Positions 17,577 to 26,900 of a stretch of DNA of 47,243 nucleotides are shown piece by piece. The position numbers and the translations under genes are program-made. The stretch's first letter is position 1. Every line of letters starts with the position of its first letter. Under the pieces are notes generated by a model. It was not told where the DNA came from and ran no database searches. It saw only the letters and a program-made list of their open reading frames with translations. This DNA is from Saprospiraceae bacterium (GTDB lineage: Bacteria; Bacteroidota; Bacteroidia; Chitinophagales; Saprospiraceae). The stretch spans positions 1-47,243 of the forward strand of contig JAKVCV010000026.1 of the NCBI GenBank assembly GCA_022448945.1. The letters are read 5' to 3'.

Positions 17577-17595
17577 TGAGGTTAGCATTTCCTCA
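17577..17595 (+). other. Short hairpin between sheath and first tube gene
   Basis: TGAGG (17577-17581) and CCTCA (17591-17595) flank a 9-nt loop in the 93-bp sheath/tube spacer. AT-rich sequence follows, but no clean T-tract. It is possibly a processing or stabilising element. Confidence 0.25.
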
Positions 17596-17636
17596 CTTAA
17601 TTAAATTTTTTAAAAAATAATCAAAATATAAATATT

Positions 17637-18116
17637 ATGTCTGATTACAGCGAAAATGAAATAAATCCATTTGAGTGGCCATTAGCCAAGTTTAATTTCT
17701 CTGTTAATATTGATGGAATGGAAGAATTGGGCTTTCAAACTGTTGAAGGTTTGGAATCTGAAGTTTCTATTATGGAATATCGGCCAGGGAATTCACAATT
17801 TCTTTTTAAATCTAAGAGACCAGGTTTGATTACATATAGCAATATATCCTTCAAAAAAGGTGAATTTGCTGGTGATGAAAACATTATGTCTTTTTGGCGT
17901 TTTTATGCCTGGGAAATTACAGGTAACAGAAATGAACGTCGTGAAATCATGATAGAGCTTAAAGATGAAGCTGGTGATGTTACGCATACATGGACAGTAA
18001 AAGGTTGTTTCCTGGTGAAATTTACGCCTACAAGTATGGATGCGGAAGCTGATTCTGAAGTAGCAGTTGAAGAGATGGAGGTTGCTTGTGAATCTTGGCA
18101 GTTAGATAGAGCTTAA
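17637..18116 (+). CDS. Inner tube protein 1 (gp19/Hcp-like)
   Basis: This 159-residue phage T4 gp19-type tube subunit has the pattern NPFEWPLAKFNFSVNIDG, GFQTVEGLESEVSIMEYRPGN, strand-rich middle and the conserved end FTPTSMDAEADSEVAVEEME. It stacks as hexameric rings inside the sheath. The strong neighbours are the sheath upstream and a paralogous tube gene downstream (18430). The 313-bp gap to that gene is unusually long and structured. By position it is likely the main tube protein (Afp1/Pvc1 role). I infer this from order, since both paralogues have the same fold. Confidence 0.93.
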   Translation: MSDYSENEINPFEWPLAKFNFSVNIDGMEELGFQTVEGLESEVSIMEYRPGNSQFLFKSKRPGLITYSNISFKKGEFAGDENIMSFWRFYAWEITGNRNERREIMIELKDEAGDVTHTWTVKGCFLVKFTPTSMDAEADSEVAVEEMEVACESWQLDRA

Positions 18117-18429
18117 TCATTTTAGATTATATATTCTAACTTAGAATTTATAGACCTAGCAGAAGAGTAATTCTGCTAGGTCATTTCTCCGTTTATTAGA
18201 TTCATGATTAATTGCACTTAATTATTGCATATCTCTGACTTTAAAATAAGAGATAACGAGAGAGTATATCTATGGTTATCTACATCTGAAATGTAAACTA
18301 TCGTTTACTGATCTTCTCAATTTTTTGTCAATATTCAGCGTGTTTTTTAATGACTTTGGTAAATGGAGAGAATAACAACATATTTCTTGTTATTGTTCAA
18401 CTTTAGTGTTGGGTATAAAAAAATTAATT
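18117..18429 (+). other. Structured 313-bp spacer between the two tube genes
   Basis: No coding frame is credible here. Besides the strong hairpin at 18153-18182, three further inverted repeats are seen: AGATAAC (18251-18257) with GTTATCT (18275-18281), GTAAAC (18293-18298) with GTTTAC (18303-18308), and AATAACAA (18371-18378) with TTGTTATT (18387-18394). The density of hairpins is higher than in other spacers here. It may be a long 3'/5' UTR or a small RNA. Confidence 0.45.
18153..18182 (+). terminator. Strong hairpin after tube gene 1
   Basis: A perfect 12-bp stem, GACCTAGCAGAA / TTCTGCTAGGTC, with a 6-nt loop starts 37 bp after the tube gene stop. Only a weak T-tract follows (ATTTCTCC), so it may be an RNA-stabilising 3' end or a leaky terminator rather than a complete stop. 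Confidence 0.6.
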
Positions 18430-18906
18430 ATGTCTGATTACTCAGAAGCAGGTTATGATTGGCCATTGGCTAAGTTTTCTTTTTGGGTTGATGTAGGTGG
18501 TTTAGATGGAAGGGTTGCTTTTCAAACCATGGATGGCTTAGGAGCTAGTTTGTCAAAAATGGAATTTCGGGATGGTAATTCTTCAGATTTTCATAAACAA
18601 AGTAGACCAACATTGACAGCTTATGATCCTGTAACTTTAAAAAAGGGAATGTTTTCTGGAGACATGACGCTTTATGCCTGGTTTGCAAATGTTAAAACAG
18701 GCTTTTTGTTCAGTGACATGAGAACAGTTACAATAACTTTGTGTGAACTTGTTGGAGGAGCTCAAGTTGATTTATTTTCATGGACGCTTGAAAAGGCGTA
18801 TGTTACTAAAATCACACCCACAAGTTTGGATGCTGAATCTGATACAGAAGTAGCTGTTGAAGAAGTAGAATTAACATATCAATATTTTACATTGAATGGC
18901 ATTTAA
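18430..18906 (+). CDS. Inner tube protein 2 (gp19/Hcp-like)
   Basis: This is a paralogue of tube protein 1: both begin MSDYSE, share WPLAKF.F.V and end with ITPTSLDAESDTEVAVEEVE. I chose the ATG at 18430; an upstream GTG at 18406 in frame would add 8 residues that the paralogue lacks. The product has 158 residues. eCIS particles use specialised tube paralogues near the baseplate (Afp5/Pvc5), so this could be the tube initiator or an alternative ring. The third tube-like gene follows. Confidence 0.92.
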   Translation: MSDYSEAGYDWPLAKFSFWVDVGGLDGRVAFQTMDGLGASLSKMEFRDGNSSDFHKQSRPTLTAYDPVTLKKGMFSGDMTLYAWFANVKTGFLFSDMRTVTITLCELVGGAQVDLFSWTLEKAYVTKITPTSLDAESDTEVAVEEVELTYQYFTLNGI

Positions 18907-18978
18907 TTTTTTGAGTTTGATAAAATTTTCAATTCAAGAATTTGTAATTGAATAACATAGATTAATAATATTTAGAGT

Positions 18979-19590
18979 ATGGATGCATTATCGGCCATTG
19001 TTGATTTTTTGAATGAACCAATCCCAAGTTATTTCTTTGAGGTATTGTTTCTTGATGATCCATTTGATGCAGAAGACCCTTTAGCAATGACTAAAGCTGC
19101 AGCCTCTTTGGCAATTCAGGTATTAGACCCAGTTGCCTGTGCATTTACAGAGGTAGATGGGATGGAAATCAACTTGGATACAGATGTAAAAAATGAAGCG
19201 GGGTGGAGTTCTCCAAGACCTACTTTTAAAACTATGTCTTATTCTGATATTACACTCAAACGGTATTTGCGTCCGAGACATATAGGTGTAATGGGTTTTG
19301 CCCTGGATCCTGTAAGTGGCTGGTGTCAGGACACTATTCAGGCTGCCAAAACATGGGAAAAAAAAATAATTCCTAAAGATTTAATGATTTTTATTTATCA
19401 CCCTATGATTCAAAATCCTTTACCAATAGGGCCTGCAGCATTTCCAATTGCAGGGTTTATAGTACAGGAAGCATTCCCAGTTAAATGGTCGATATCTACT
19501 TTAAGTTCAACGGAAGATAGTTCTCCTGTAATAGAGACGGTATCTTTTAAATTTACAGAACTTCAAAGGTTGGCAGTTCCACCTGCATAA
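18979..19590 (+). CDS. Tube-initiator-like protein (third gp19-family member)
   Basis: The 203-residue product is longer and more divergent than the other two tube proteins. It has a hydrophobic N-terminal helix DALSAIVDFLN then PIPSYFFEVLF, the tube-like motif FTEVDGMEIN, SDITLKRYLRP and the closing strand SPVIETVSFKFTELQRL. Its extra length and position just before DUF5908 and the spike gene suggest the ring that docks the tube on the spike (the Afp5/7 region). It is 72 bp after tube 2. Confidence 0.82.
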   Translation: MDALSAIVDFLNEPIPSYFFEVLFLDDPFDAEDPLAMTKAAASLAIQVLDPVACAFTEVDGMEINLDTDVKNEAGWSSPRPTFKTMSYSDITLKRYLRPRHIGVMGFALDPVSGWCQDTIQAAKTWEKKIIPKDLMIFIYHPMIQNPLPIGPAAFPIAGFIVQEAFPVKWSISTLSSTEDSSPVIETVSFKFTELQRLAVPPA

Positions 19591-19631
19591 TTTTTTTGAA
19601 ACAATTGTTAAAAAAACAATATATATACACT

Positions 19632-19808
19632 ATGGCTATTTCGATCAAACAATTGACAATGAATACAAAAGTAAGTAAGCAATCTGGTAACGATGATAAA
19701 CCGTCTGATTCTTCCTCTGGTTCCGATAAAAAATTAGATAAAGAAGCAATTATTAATGAGTGTATGAGAAGAGTGAAAGAGTTGATTGATTACGAATTAA
19801 GACCTTAA
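19632..19808 (+). CDS. DUF5908-family small protein
   Basis: This 58-residue protein starts MAISIKQL (ATG at 19632), has a polar Ser/Asp/Lys linker and ends with an amphipathic helix KEAIINECMRRVKELIDYEL. Short proteins of this pattern (N-terminal strand, variable linker, C-terminal 'EAII.EC...V...L') are the DUF5908 family, which occurs almost only beside eCIS tube and spike genes in Bacteroidota, as I recall. The function is unknown; a chaperone or plug in the baseplate is possible. Confidence 0.7.
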   Translation: MAISIKQLTMNTKVSKQSGNDDKPSDSSSGSDKKLDKEAIINECMRRVKELIDYELRP

Positions 19809-19961
19809 TGTATATTTTTTTTAAATTGTTCATGTTTTTTATATCTGTATATAACACATGGACAAATGACACAAAAATTATCCTGTAACAAAGGTGTAGA
19901 TATGATCATTTCTGCCTTTATTAATTGAAAATAAATTTACCTGTTTTTATAGATATATAAA

Positions 19962-21836
19962 ATGGCTGATTCTCCACTAAAAAACTTCAAGAGCGGTGTA
20001 GTATCGATAGAAATCTCTATCGATGGGACTGTCCTTCCCCAGGAATTGATGTTACAAGAAATAGTTGTAGTAAAAGAAGTCAATAAAATTCCTTATGCAA
20101 AAATTGTAATTCTAGATGGTGACATTTCGGAACAGTCTTTTCCGAAAAGCGAGGAGGCTATGTTTAAACCAGGTGGAGAGGTAGAGATTAAACTAAGTCA
20201 TGATCCATCGTCAACTTTAGAAACTATTTTTAAGGGCTTATTAATTGAGGAAGGGATAAGGTTATCGAAGTATTCAGGTTCCAGTCTCGTTTTAACTTGT
20301 AGAGACGAAGCATTAGCACTTACCGTAGGTCGTAAGAATATGATCTTTTATGAGCAAAAAGATTCTGATATTATATCAGACATTATTAAAGAATCAGGGA
20401 TTAAGGGAAAGGCCGATGTTGAAGCTACAACAGCAACCCATAAAAAGTTAATTCAATATTATAGCACAGACTGGGATTTTATACAATCCCGTGCTGATGC
20501 CAATGGTTTGGTCACCATTATTAATGATGGGGATTTGAGTATTAAAAAACCAACGGTTTCTGAATCTACAGAAATATGCGTTACATATGGAAGTGATCTT
20601 ATTGAAATGAATCTTAACATGGATGCTTCCTATCAATATGAAGAAGTACAAGCAAATTTTTGGGACCCTACGGCACAAAAAATAGAAAATGTTTCAGGAG
20701 CTAAACCTACTGCCAATAAACAGGGAGATGTTGATAGTGCAACCTTAGCTTCTGTTCTAAAGCATAAGGAGTTGGTACATACAACTGCACCGGTAACTAC
20801 TGATGTTATTCAGTCTTGGGCAGATTCAGTTTATCAACGGGGGCATTTGTCGAGAATTCGTGGACGTATAAAATTTGTTGGTTCTGAGAAAATCGAAGTT
20901 GGGAAAACACTTGAGCTTGCATATATAGGTGAAAGGTTTAATGGAGATGCATATATTTCAAAAGTAACGCACACTGTGCAAAACGCCCAATGGTTTACAG
21001 AAGTTGAGTTAGGCTTGCCTCAAAGACCTCATCTGGAGACCTATCCAAGTGCTACTCCTCTTGGGGCTGGGGGTGGTTTACCTGCCATTAGTGGATTACA
21101 GCATGGAGTTGTTATACAAATACATGAAGATCCTGATGGGGAATATAGGGTATTGGTGAATATACCAATTGTGGATAACCTCGAAGGAGATGGTGTGTGG
21201 GCGCGGATGGCACATCCCTATGCTACTGAAGATTGTGGTTTTGTTTTTTACCCGGAAGTCGGCGATGAAGTCGTATTGGGCTTTTTCGATAATGATCCTA
21301 CTTATCCTGTGATTTTAGGATCATTGTACAGTAGCATGAGAAAGATAACAACAGAAGAGGCACATGACCCTGCGGACCCTAACGTCTTTAAAGGAATATC
21401 TTTGAATAAGGGTAAGTTTAGACTTGAATTTGCCGATGAGGCAGGTAAAAATATCTTTAAGGTTTTTACTGAAGATGAAATGATGATAGAGATCAATGAT
21501 GATGCTGATTCCATTACTATTGATGATCCTATCAATAAAAATAATATCCTAATGGATTCTGCAGGAATTACTATGACTGTCGACAAAGATATGACGATAG
21601 ATGTTTCGGGTGATATAAATATTACCGCAGGTGGTGGTATAGCACTTGAAGCAACAGGCGATATTGAAGGGAAGGGTATGAATGTAAAGCTAGAAGCGAG
21701 CACCAATTTTGAAGCAAAGGGTGGTGCTGCATTTAATGCAGAGGGTGCCCAGTTTGAGATCAAAGGCTCAGGAATGGGAACAGTTGATGGAGGAGGAATG
21801 CTTACCGTAAAAGGAGGGATGGTAATGATAAATTAA
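19962..21836 (+). CDS. VgrG/Afp8-like central spike protein
   Basis: This trimeric spike is at the centre of the baseplate. The 624 residues hold an N-terminal gp27-like hub (about 1-350, with SDIISDIIKESGI, YYSTDWDFIQSRADANGL and THTVQNAQWFTEVELG), an OB-fold gp5-like domain (about 378-460, HGVVIQIHEDPDGEYRVLV to NDPTYPVILGSLY), and a C-terminal beta-helix with repeated I-x-D/I-x-A patterns (about 520-624). No lysozyme or effector domain is fused to it. The PAAR tip follows 61 bp downstream. Upstream spacing is 153 bp. Confidence 0.94.
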   Translation: MADSPLKNFKSGVVSIEISIDGTVLPQELMLQEIVVVKEVNKIPYAKIVILDGDISEQSFPKSEEAMFKPGGEVEIKLSHDPSSTLETIFKGLLIEEGIRLSKYSGSSLVLTCRDEALALTVGRKNMIFYEQKDSDIISDIIKESGIKGKADVEATTATHKKLIQYYSTDWDFIQSRADANGLVTIINDGDLSIKKPTVSESTEICVTYGSDLIEMNLNMDASYQYEEVQANFWDPTAQKIENVSGAKPTANKQGDVDSATLASVLKHKELVHTTAPVTTDVIQSWADSVYQRGHLSRIRGRIKFVGSEKIEVGKTLELAYIGERFNGDAYISKVTHTVQNAQWFTEVELGLPQRPHLETYPSATPLGAGGGLPAISGLQHGVVIQIHEDPDGEYRVLVNIPIVDNLEGDGVWARMAHPYATEDCGFVFYPEVGDEVVLGFFDNDPTYPVILGSLYSSMRKITTEEAHDPADPNVFKGISLNKGKFRLEFADEAGKNIFKVFTEDEMMIEINDDADSITIDDPINKNNILMDSAGITMTVDKDMTIDVSGDINITAGGGIALEATGDIEGKGMNVKLEASTNFEAKGGAAFNAEGAQFEIKGSGMGTVDGGGMLTVKGGMVMIN

Positions 21837-21897
21837 GATTAAACGCATATTTCAATAATATATTTTATAGATTTATTAAATTAAATAATATTAACAT

Positions 21898-22197
21898 ATG
21901 GCACCACCAGCAGCAAGAATACTCGACGCACATGTTTGTCCAATGGTAACACCAGGAGTGCCCCCTATACCACACGTAGGAAGTATCGTATCTGGTCCGG
22001 GGTGTCCTACTGTAATGATAGGGAAAATGCCTGCAGCTTTGGTTGGGGATATGTGTGTCTGCGTCGGGCCACCTGATACAATTGTTATGGGTTCGACTAC
22101 TGTACTGATTGGTGGAATGCCAGCAGCGCAATTGGGCTCTACCACTGCTCATGGAGGTTCTGTGATTTTGGGTGAAATGACTGTTATGATTGGTTAG
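21898..22197 (+). CDS. PAAR-domain spike tip
   Basis: This 99-residue protein forms the sharpened tip that binds the end of the VgrG-like spike. It shows the threefold PAAR pattern: DAHVCPMVTPGVPPIPHVG, VSGPGCPTVMIGKMPAALVGD, then CVCVGPPDTIVMGSTTVLIGGMPAA, ending GGSVILGEMTVMIG. H12, C14, H26, C36, C53, C55 and H85 are candidate metal ligands. No effector domain is attached. Large open frames on the other strand here are composition artefacts. Confidence 0.95.
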   Translation: MAPPAARILDAHVCPMVTPGVPPIPHVGSIVSGPGCPTVMIGKMPAALVGDMCVCVGPPDTIVMGSTTVLIGGMPAAQLGSTTAHGGSVILGEMTVMIG

Positions 22198-22253
22198 TGT
22201 TAATACTTTTGAATTTATAAATAAAACCTTTTTATGTTGTAACAATGTAAACC

Positions 22254-22286
22254 CTTTTTTAAGTATATGCTTTATACTTAAAAAAG
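22254..22286 (+). other. AT-rich hairpin after the PAAR gene
   Basis: A perfect 14-bp stem, CTTTTTTAAGTATA / TATACTTAAAAAAG, with a 5-nt loop lies 57 bp after the PAAR stop and 150 bp before the LysM gene. It has no T-tract behind it. It may be a weak, symmetric terminator or an RNA stability element. The 236-bp spacer holds nothing else clear. Confidence 0.4.
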
Positions 22287-22433
22287 TATTGTTTATAAAG
22301 GATGCCGATTTATAATGAAAACACTTTGGAAATGCCATTGGGTTTTAGTATTTTTAATATAATTTGATTAGGATAAAGCTTGTCATTTGACAGGAAAATA
22401 TAAATTGCCTTATTTGGCATTAAATATGATATT

Positions 22434-23366
22434 ATGGGATTATTACCAGGAAGTGATAGTGGTATATGCCGCTTGACTATAAATGCACACGAGACAGTAG
22501 ATTGTTCCGACACCCCTGATTCTAAGACGGGTGTTTTTGTATGTCAAATGAACCCTGAAAAAGTAAGTTATTCATTTGGGATAGAATCTTCCGGAGGTGA
22601 CAATAGTAATTCAGCTGATGGTGCTTCTGCAGCAGCTAATACAGGCTTTCAAGGGTTCAATACCATGGATATGAATTTTACGTTTATTGCAGATGCTACT
22701 GGAATTGTTCCGGTAGAAGACGTAAATAAAGACTTCTTTGGTGAAGATGACAAGCCAACTATCAGGCCTTATCTGAATCACCTGCAGAATGTTATATATG
22801 GGTATAAAGCTAAATCACATACGCCACCTTACTTAAGTTTTGTCTGGGGAAATATATTTCCTAATACTGCTAATGATGATACGGAGGATAAGCCTGCTGT
22901 TTTTAAAGGTAAACTTAAGGATTGTAAGATTGAATTAGAACTTTTTAGTATTACAGGTGAACCTGTTAAGGCTAGCATTACTCTACAAATTGAATCAATG
23001 GTTGCTGCCGATGCCAGACCAATGGGGGAATCGCCGGATGTTACACATCATATAGACATAAGCTATGGTGACAAAATGACCATGCATTGTAATGATATTT
23101 ATGGCAGGTATGATAGTAAGATTTGTGCCGCTGTCGCTGATTATAATAATCTGATAGATTGGGATCTAAAACCCGGTACACAAATGGTTTTTCCCTCAAT
23201 CCATATGTTGAATGAAAAATATTTGGATAAATTCGAGGATGTTGAAATAAAACCTGTAAACGAAGATACAGAATATGAACAAATGGTTGACCTTGTAGGG
23301 AAAAAGAAAGCGGAGCAATATTTTAAAATATTTCCATGTAAGGATGGGTCATACCCAGAAGCATAA
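22434..23366 (+). CDS. LysM-containing tube/baseplate adaptor (Afp7-like)
   Basis: This 310-residue protein has a tail-tube-like front (about 15-190, CRLTINAHETVDC, MNPEKVSYSFGIES, YKAKSHTPPYLSFVWGN) and a LysM-type end (about 205-260, HHIDISYGDKMTMHCNDIYG followed by LKPGTQMVFPSIHML). In Afp/PVC particles the LysM protein (Afp7/Pvc7) links tube initiator and spike hub. Here it follows the PAAR gene rather than preceding VgrG, a change of order. The C-terminus is acidic. The assignment is good; the precise contact surface is inferred. Confidence 0.83.
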   Translation: MGLLPGSDSGICRLTINAHETVDCSDTPDSKTGVFVCQMNPEKVSYSFGIESSGGDNSNSADGASAAANTGFQGFNTMDMNFTFIADATGIVPVEDVNKDFFGEDDKPTIRPYLNHLQNVIYGYKAKSHTPPYLSFVWGNIFPNTANDDTEDKPAVFKGKLKDCKIELELFSITGEPVKASITLQIESMVAADARPMGESPDVTHHIDISYGDKMTMHCNDIYGRYDSKICAAVADYNNLIDWDLKPGTQMVFPSIHMLNEKYLDKFEDVEIKPVNEDTEYEQMVDLVGKKKAEQYFKIFPCKDGSYPEA

Positions 23367-23434
23367 ATTTTTTTTATTATCAACTAAAACAGAGTAATAA
23401 CTATTGTTCTGTTTTAATTTTTAATTAGTTTGAT

Positions 23435-23845
23435 ATGGCAGAAAACAAATCATTTTTAGGATCAGGCTGGAGTTTTCCTCCTCGTTTTATGGAGAGTACA
23501 GATGGTCTTGAAATGTCACATGATGAAAATGATATTGCTGAATCTATTATGGTTTTGCTTACTACTACACCAGGGGAGCGGGTTATGAACCCCAAGTACG
23601 GCTGTGATTTGCAAAGTATGGTCTTTAGTTCTATGTCTGCAACTAATAAGACAAGAATTCAGGACATGATCAGTACTGCTATTTTATATTTTGAACCTAG
23701 AGTGAAAATAGCTTCTATACAAATAGATTCAACAGATCGATTAAAGGGGAGGCTTGATATTAGTATTACTTATGATATAAAAGGTACTAATTCGCGCAAA
23801 AACTTAGTTTATCCTTTTTACCTTTCTGAGGGAACAGATGTTTAA
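23435..23845 (+). CDS. gp25-like baseplate wedge protein (Afp9)
   Basis: This 136-residue GPW/gp25-family protein is the sheath initiator in the baseplate. Its conserved centre is present: LLTTTPGERVMNPKYGCDLQSMVF, then the helix TRIQDMISTAILYFEPRV and a strand LDISITYDI. The usual EPR-type motif of the family is seen in FEPRVKI. Gene size is normal. The giant gpJ-like gene follows 98 bp downstream, the classic order. Confidence 0.93.
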   Translation: MAENKSFLGSGWSFPPRFMESTDGLEMSHDENDIAESIMVLLTTTPGERVMNPKYGCDLQSMVFSSMSATNKTRIQDMISTAILYFEPRVKIASIQIDSTDRLKGRLDISITYDIKGTNSRKNLVYPFYLSEGTDV

Positions 23846-23943
23846 AGGAATTTTATTAAGCTATACTGTAAATAAATGAGATTCAGCGCTAAAAATTATC
23901 AATTTAACTTCGCTTTATTGCGCGGAGACAATACAAAGATGTT

Positions 23944-26900
23944 ATGAGTGAAAAGAACAAAACAAATGTATTACACTGGAACGGCACTCCTCAAAATGAA
24001 AGGTTGCTGAAGTCCCTTCTTCCTGAATCTATAAAAGTGGATGAACGTTCCGTTAGTGATATATTGGCTTTTGCTTCAAAGTTTTCAGAAATAATTAAAT
24101 ATTATGATCTAACGAACACTCCAGTTGGTGATTGGGGACAATTTTTTAAGAAAGATGTTTCTATGTTTCTTGCGACTATTGTTTCCACAGATTTACATAA
24201 AATTGAAAAGGAGCACAGTAGATTGATTAATATTCTTGATAATTCTCCAAGAGCAGAAGGCAAGTTAGAGGCATTGGAAGGTTTGATGCAACAGATTTTA
24301 GAGCTTGCAAAACAGATTAATGATTGGTATGTTGATACCATGCAAATGGATAGGCTGAATATGATGAATTCTTCGGAATTGGAGAATGAATTAGAAAATG
24401 CTATCAAACAACAATTGGCCGAAAACCTCATGGATCTGCTCTTATATCAGGAAGATTTAGGTTTTAATGAAACAGGCCCTTTTAGTGCGGCCGAAATAAA
24501 AGATAATTTTCATTATAACTGGTTTAAAAAGCATGAGCAGATTGGAGCCAGGGATATTATCCTAAAGGATAAGGGATCGGCTGATAAGATAAAGGATTAC
24601 TCTAAAAAAATTCGTATTCAGTTCAGGATTTTTTATAGTGTAACTGCTTATATTTTACAGATAGCTCCAAAGTATTTGGTAGAGTCATTAACAAAAAAAT
24701 CTGATCACAGACCTGATATTGCTTTGTTTATTTCTTTTGCAAAAATGTTTAAGAAGCTTCAAAATCAGATTAATACAATTACTGAGAAACATCTGGATTT
24801 TTATTACTACAATATTCTTAAACAAAAACAAAAAGGACTTACGCCAGATAAAGCTAATGTTTTCTTTAATGTTGCTACACATATAGACACTCATTTCCTT
24901 GAAAAAGGAACTTTCTTGACGGCTGGCAAGGATGAAGATGGCGTAGAACATTTGTATACTACAGATTATGACCTTGAACTTAATCAGGCTAAAATTGAGT
25001 CAATTAAAACGTTATATATTAGTAAGAATCCTAAAATAGGTATAGGTAGTTCATATAGAGTGATCACTAACCTGTATGCTGCAGATGTAGCAAATTCAAA
25101 AGATGGTAAAGGTGGACGTTTCATTAATAATGAAGAAAACTGGCCTACCTTCGGTCATGAAATTTTGGAGCTGCCCAAGGATGAACAACAAATGGATTAT
25201 GCACAATTAGGTTGGGCAATAGCAGCACCAATACTTGAAATGGAAGAGGGACATAGGATAGTAACTATGCGATTTGACTTTGTTCCAAGCACAATGTATA
25301 CACTTAATTTACTGATTAAAGATATCAGTATTAATCAGGATATTTCTAGAGAAGATGCTTTTTCCAAAATTTTTAAAAATAGTCTTGAAGTATTTTTTAC
25401 TACTTCTGAAGGTTGGTTATCTGCGCATTCTTGTGAAGTTTTACCTCCTGATGATTGGGGGAAATCAGAAATTACAATTGTTGCTACTCTTTCGGATGCA
25501 AACCCTAGTATTATTAACTATGACCCAGAAACTATGGGTGAAGGTTATAGTGCAGAAAGTCCAATTGTTAAAATTTCCCAACGTAGTGAAGGTTCATTTT
25601 TTTCTTATTCTTTTTTGAAAGAGCTTGAAGTAAAAAACATTGCTATTGATGTAGATGTAAAGGGAATAAGACAACTTATGCTTTCTAGTGATATTGGAGG
25701 TATATCCTCAAATGTCCCATTTCAACCGTTTGGAGCTATACCAAAAGTAGGATCTTATTTTATTGTAGGTAAAGAAGAACTCTTCAAGAAAGATATCACT
25801 GACCTTCAATTTAATATTGAATGGCATAGCTTACCTACTGATAAAAAAGGGTTCAGAGGATATTTTAAAGACTATGGTTTAAGTATTAAGAATGAGCAGT
25901 ATGAAATGAAACTTTCTGCTTTGTCTGATGGTAGTTTTTCTCCTTCCAAGGATGAAGAGCCTTTAATATTTAAAATGTTTGAGCCTCAAGATGACAACCC
26001 CCATGGAATTAAAAATAAAACTACCATTACGGATATAGATATTGAGGCGCTTAACATTAAAGCTGATGATAGTTTTGTTATGCCACCTATGTTTAATAAT
26101 GAGGCCAGGGCTGGATTCTTTAAACTTGAATTTTCTGGACCTTTAGCTGCTTTTGGTCATGAATCATATGCTGGGATATATGCAAAAAAGGTTAAGTACA
26201 ACAATATGCCTAAGCGAAAAGGTCCGGAAAAAACATTGCCTAAGCAACCTGTTGCTCCTGTTATGAAAACAATAACAATGGACTATTCGGCAAGTGCAGA
26301 GATTAATGTACTTTCAATTGGTACTTTAACTAAGGGCGAGGATGCTAGAGAGCAAATATATCATATTCATCCATTTGGGATTACCCAAACTTTTTCTCAT
26401 GGACTTTCGAAAAATCGAATGTTAATACCAAATTATGATGACAATGCTTATTTGTATTTAGGATTAAAAGATTTGATACCTCCAAGTACACTATCATTAT
26501 ATTTTGAGCTCAAAGAAAATTTAAATCTTTTTACTGATGGGGCAGCTAAAAAGCACAAGCCTGAAATTATTTGGAGTTATATGGTCAAGGATGAGTGGAA
26601 AGATTTTTCTCAGAATACCATTTTAACTGATACGACAAACGGATTCAATAATTCAGGAATTGTCAATCTTGAAATTCCACGTGATCTTACTGATGATAAT
26701 ACTATATTGCCAGATACATTACACTGGTTGCGAGTTACAATAAAAGGTGATCCGGATCTTTTGCCACGATGTTTAACAGTTGCAACTCAGGCATTAAGTG
26801 TTACTTGGGTAGATAATGGAAGTAGTGATAAACACCTTTTGGAACCACTCCCTGCTAATTCTATAAAAAAATTAGCATCTTCAATTTCCCAAATTCGTGG

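Noticed and set aside
21302-22338. Long open frames on the minus strand opposite the spike and PAAR genes
   Set aside because: They mirror the strong codon bias and low-complexity repeats of the plus-strand VgrG/PAAR genes, have no homology pattern, and would overlap clearly assigned genes.
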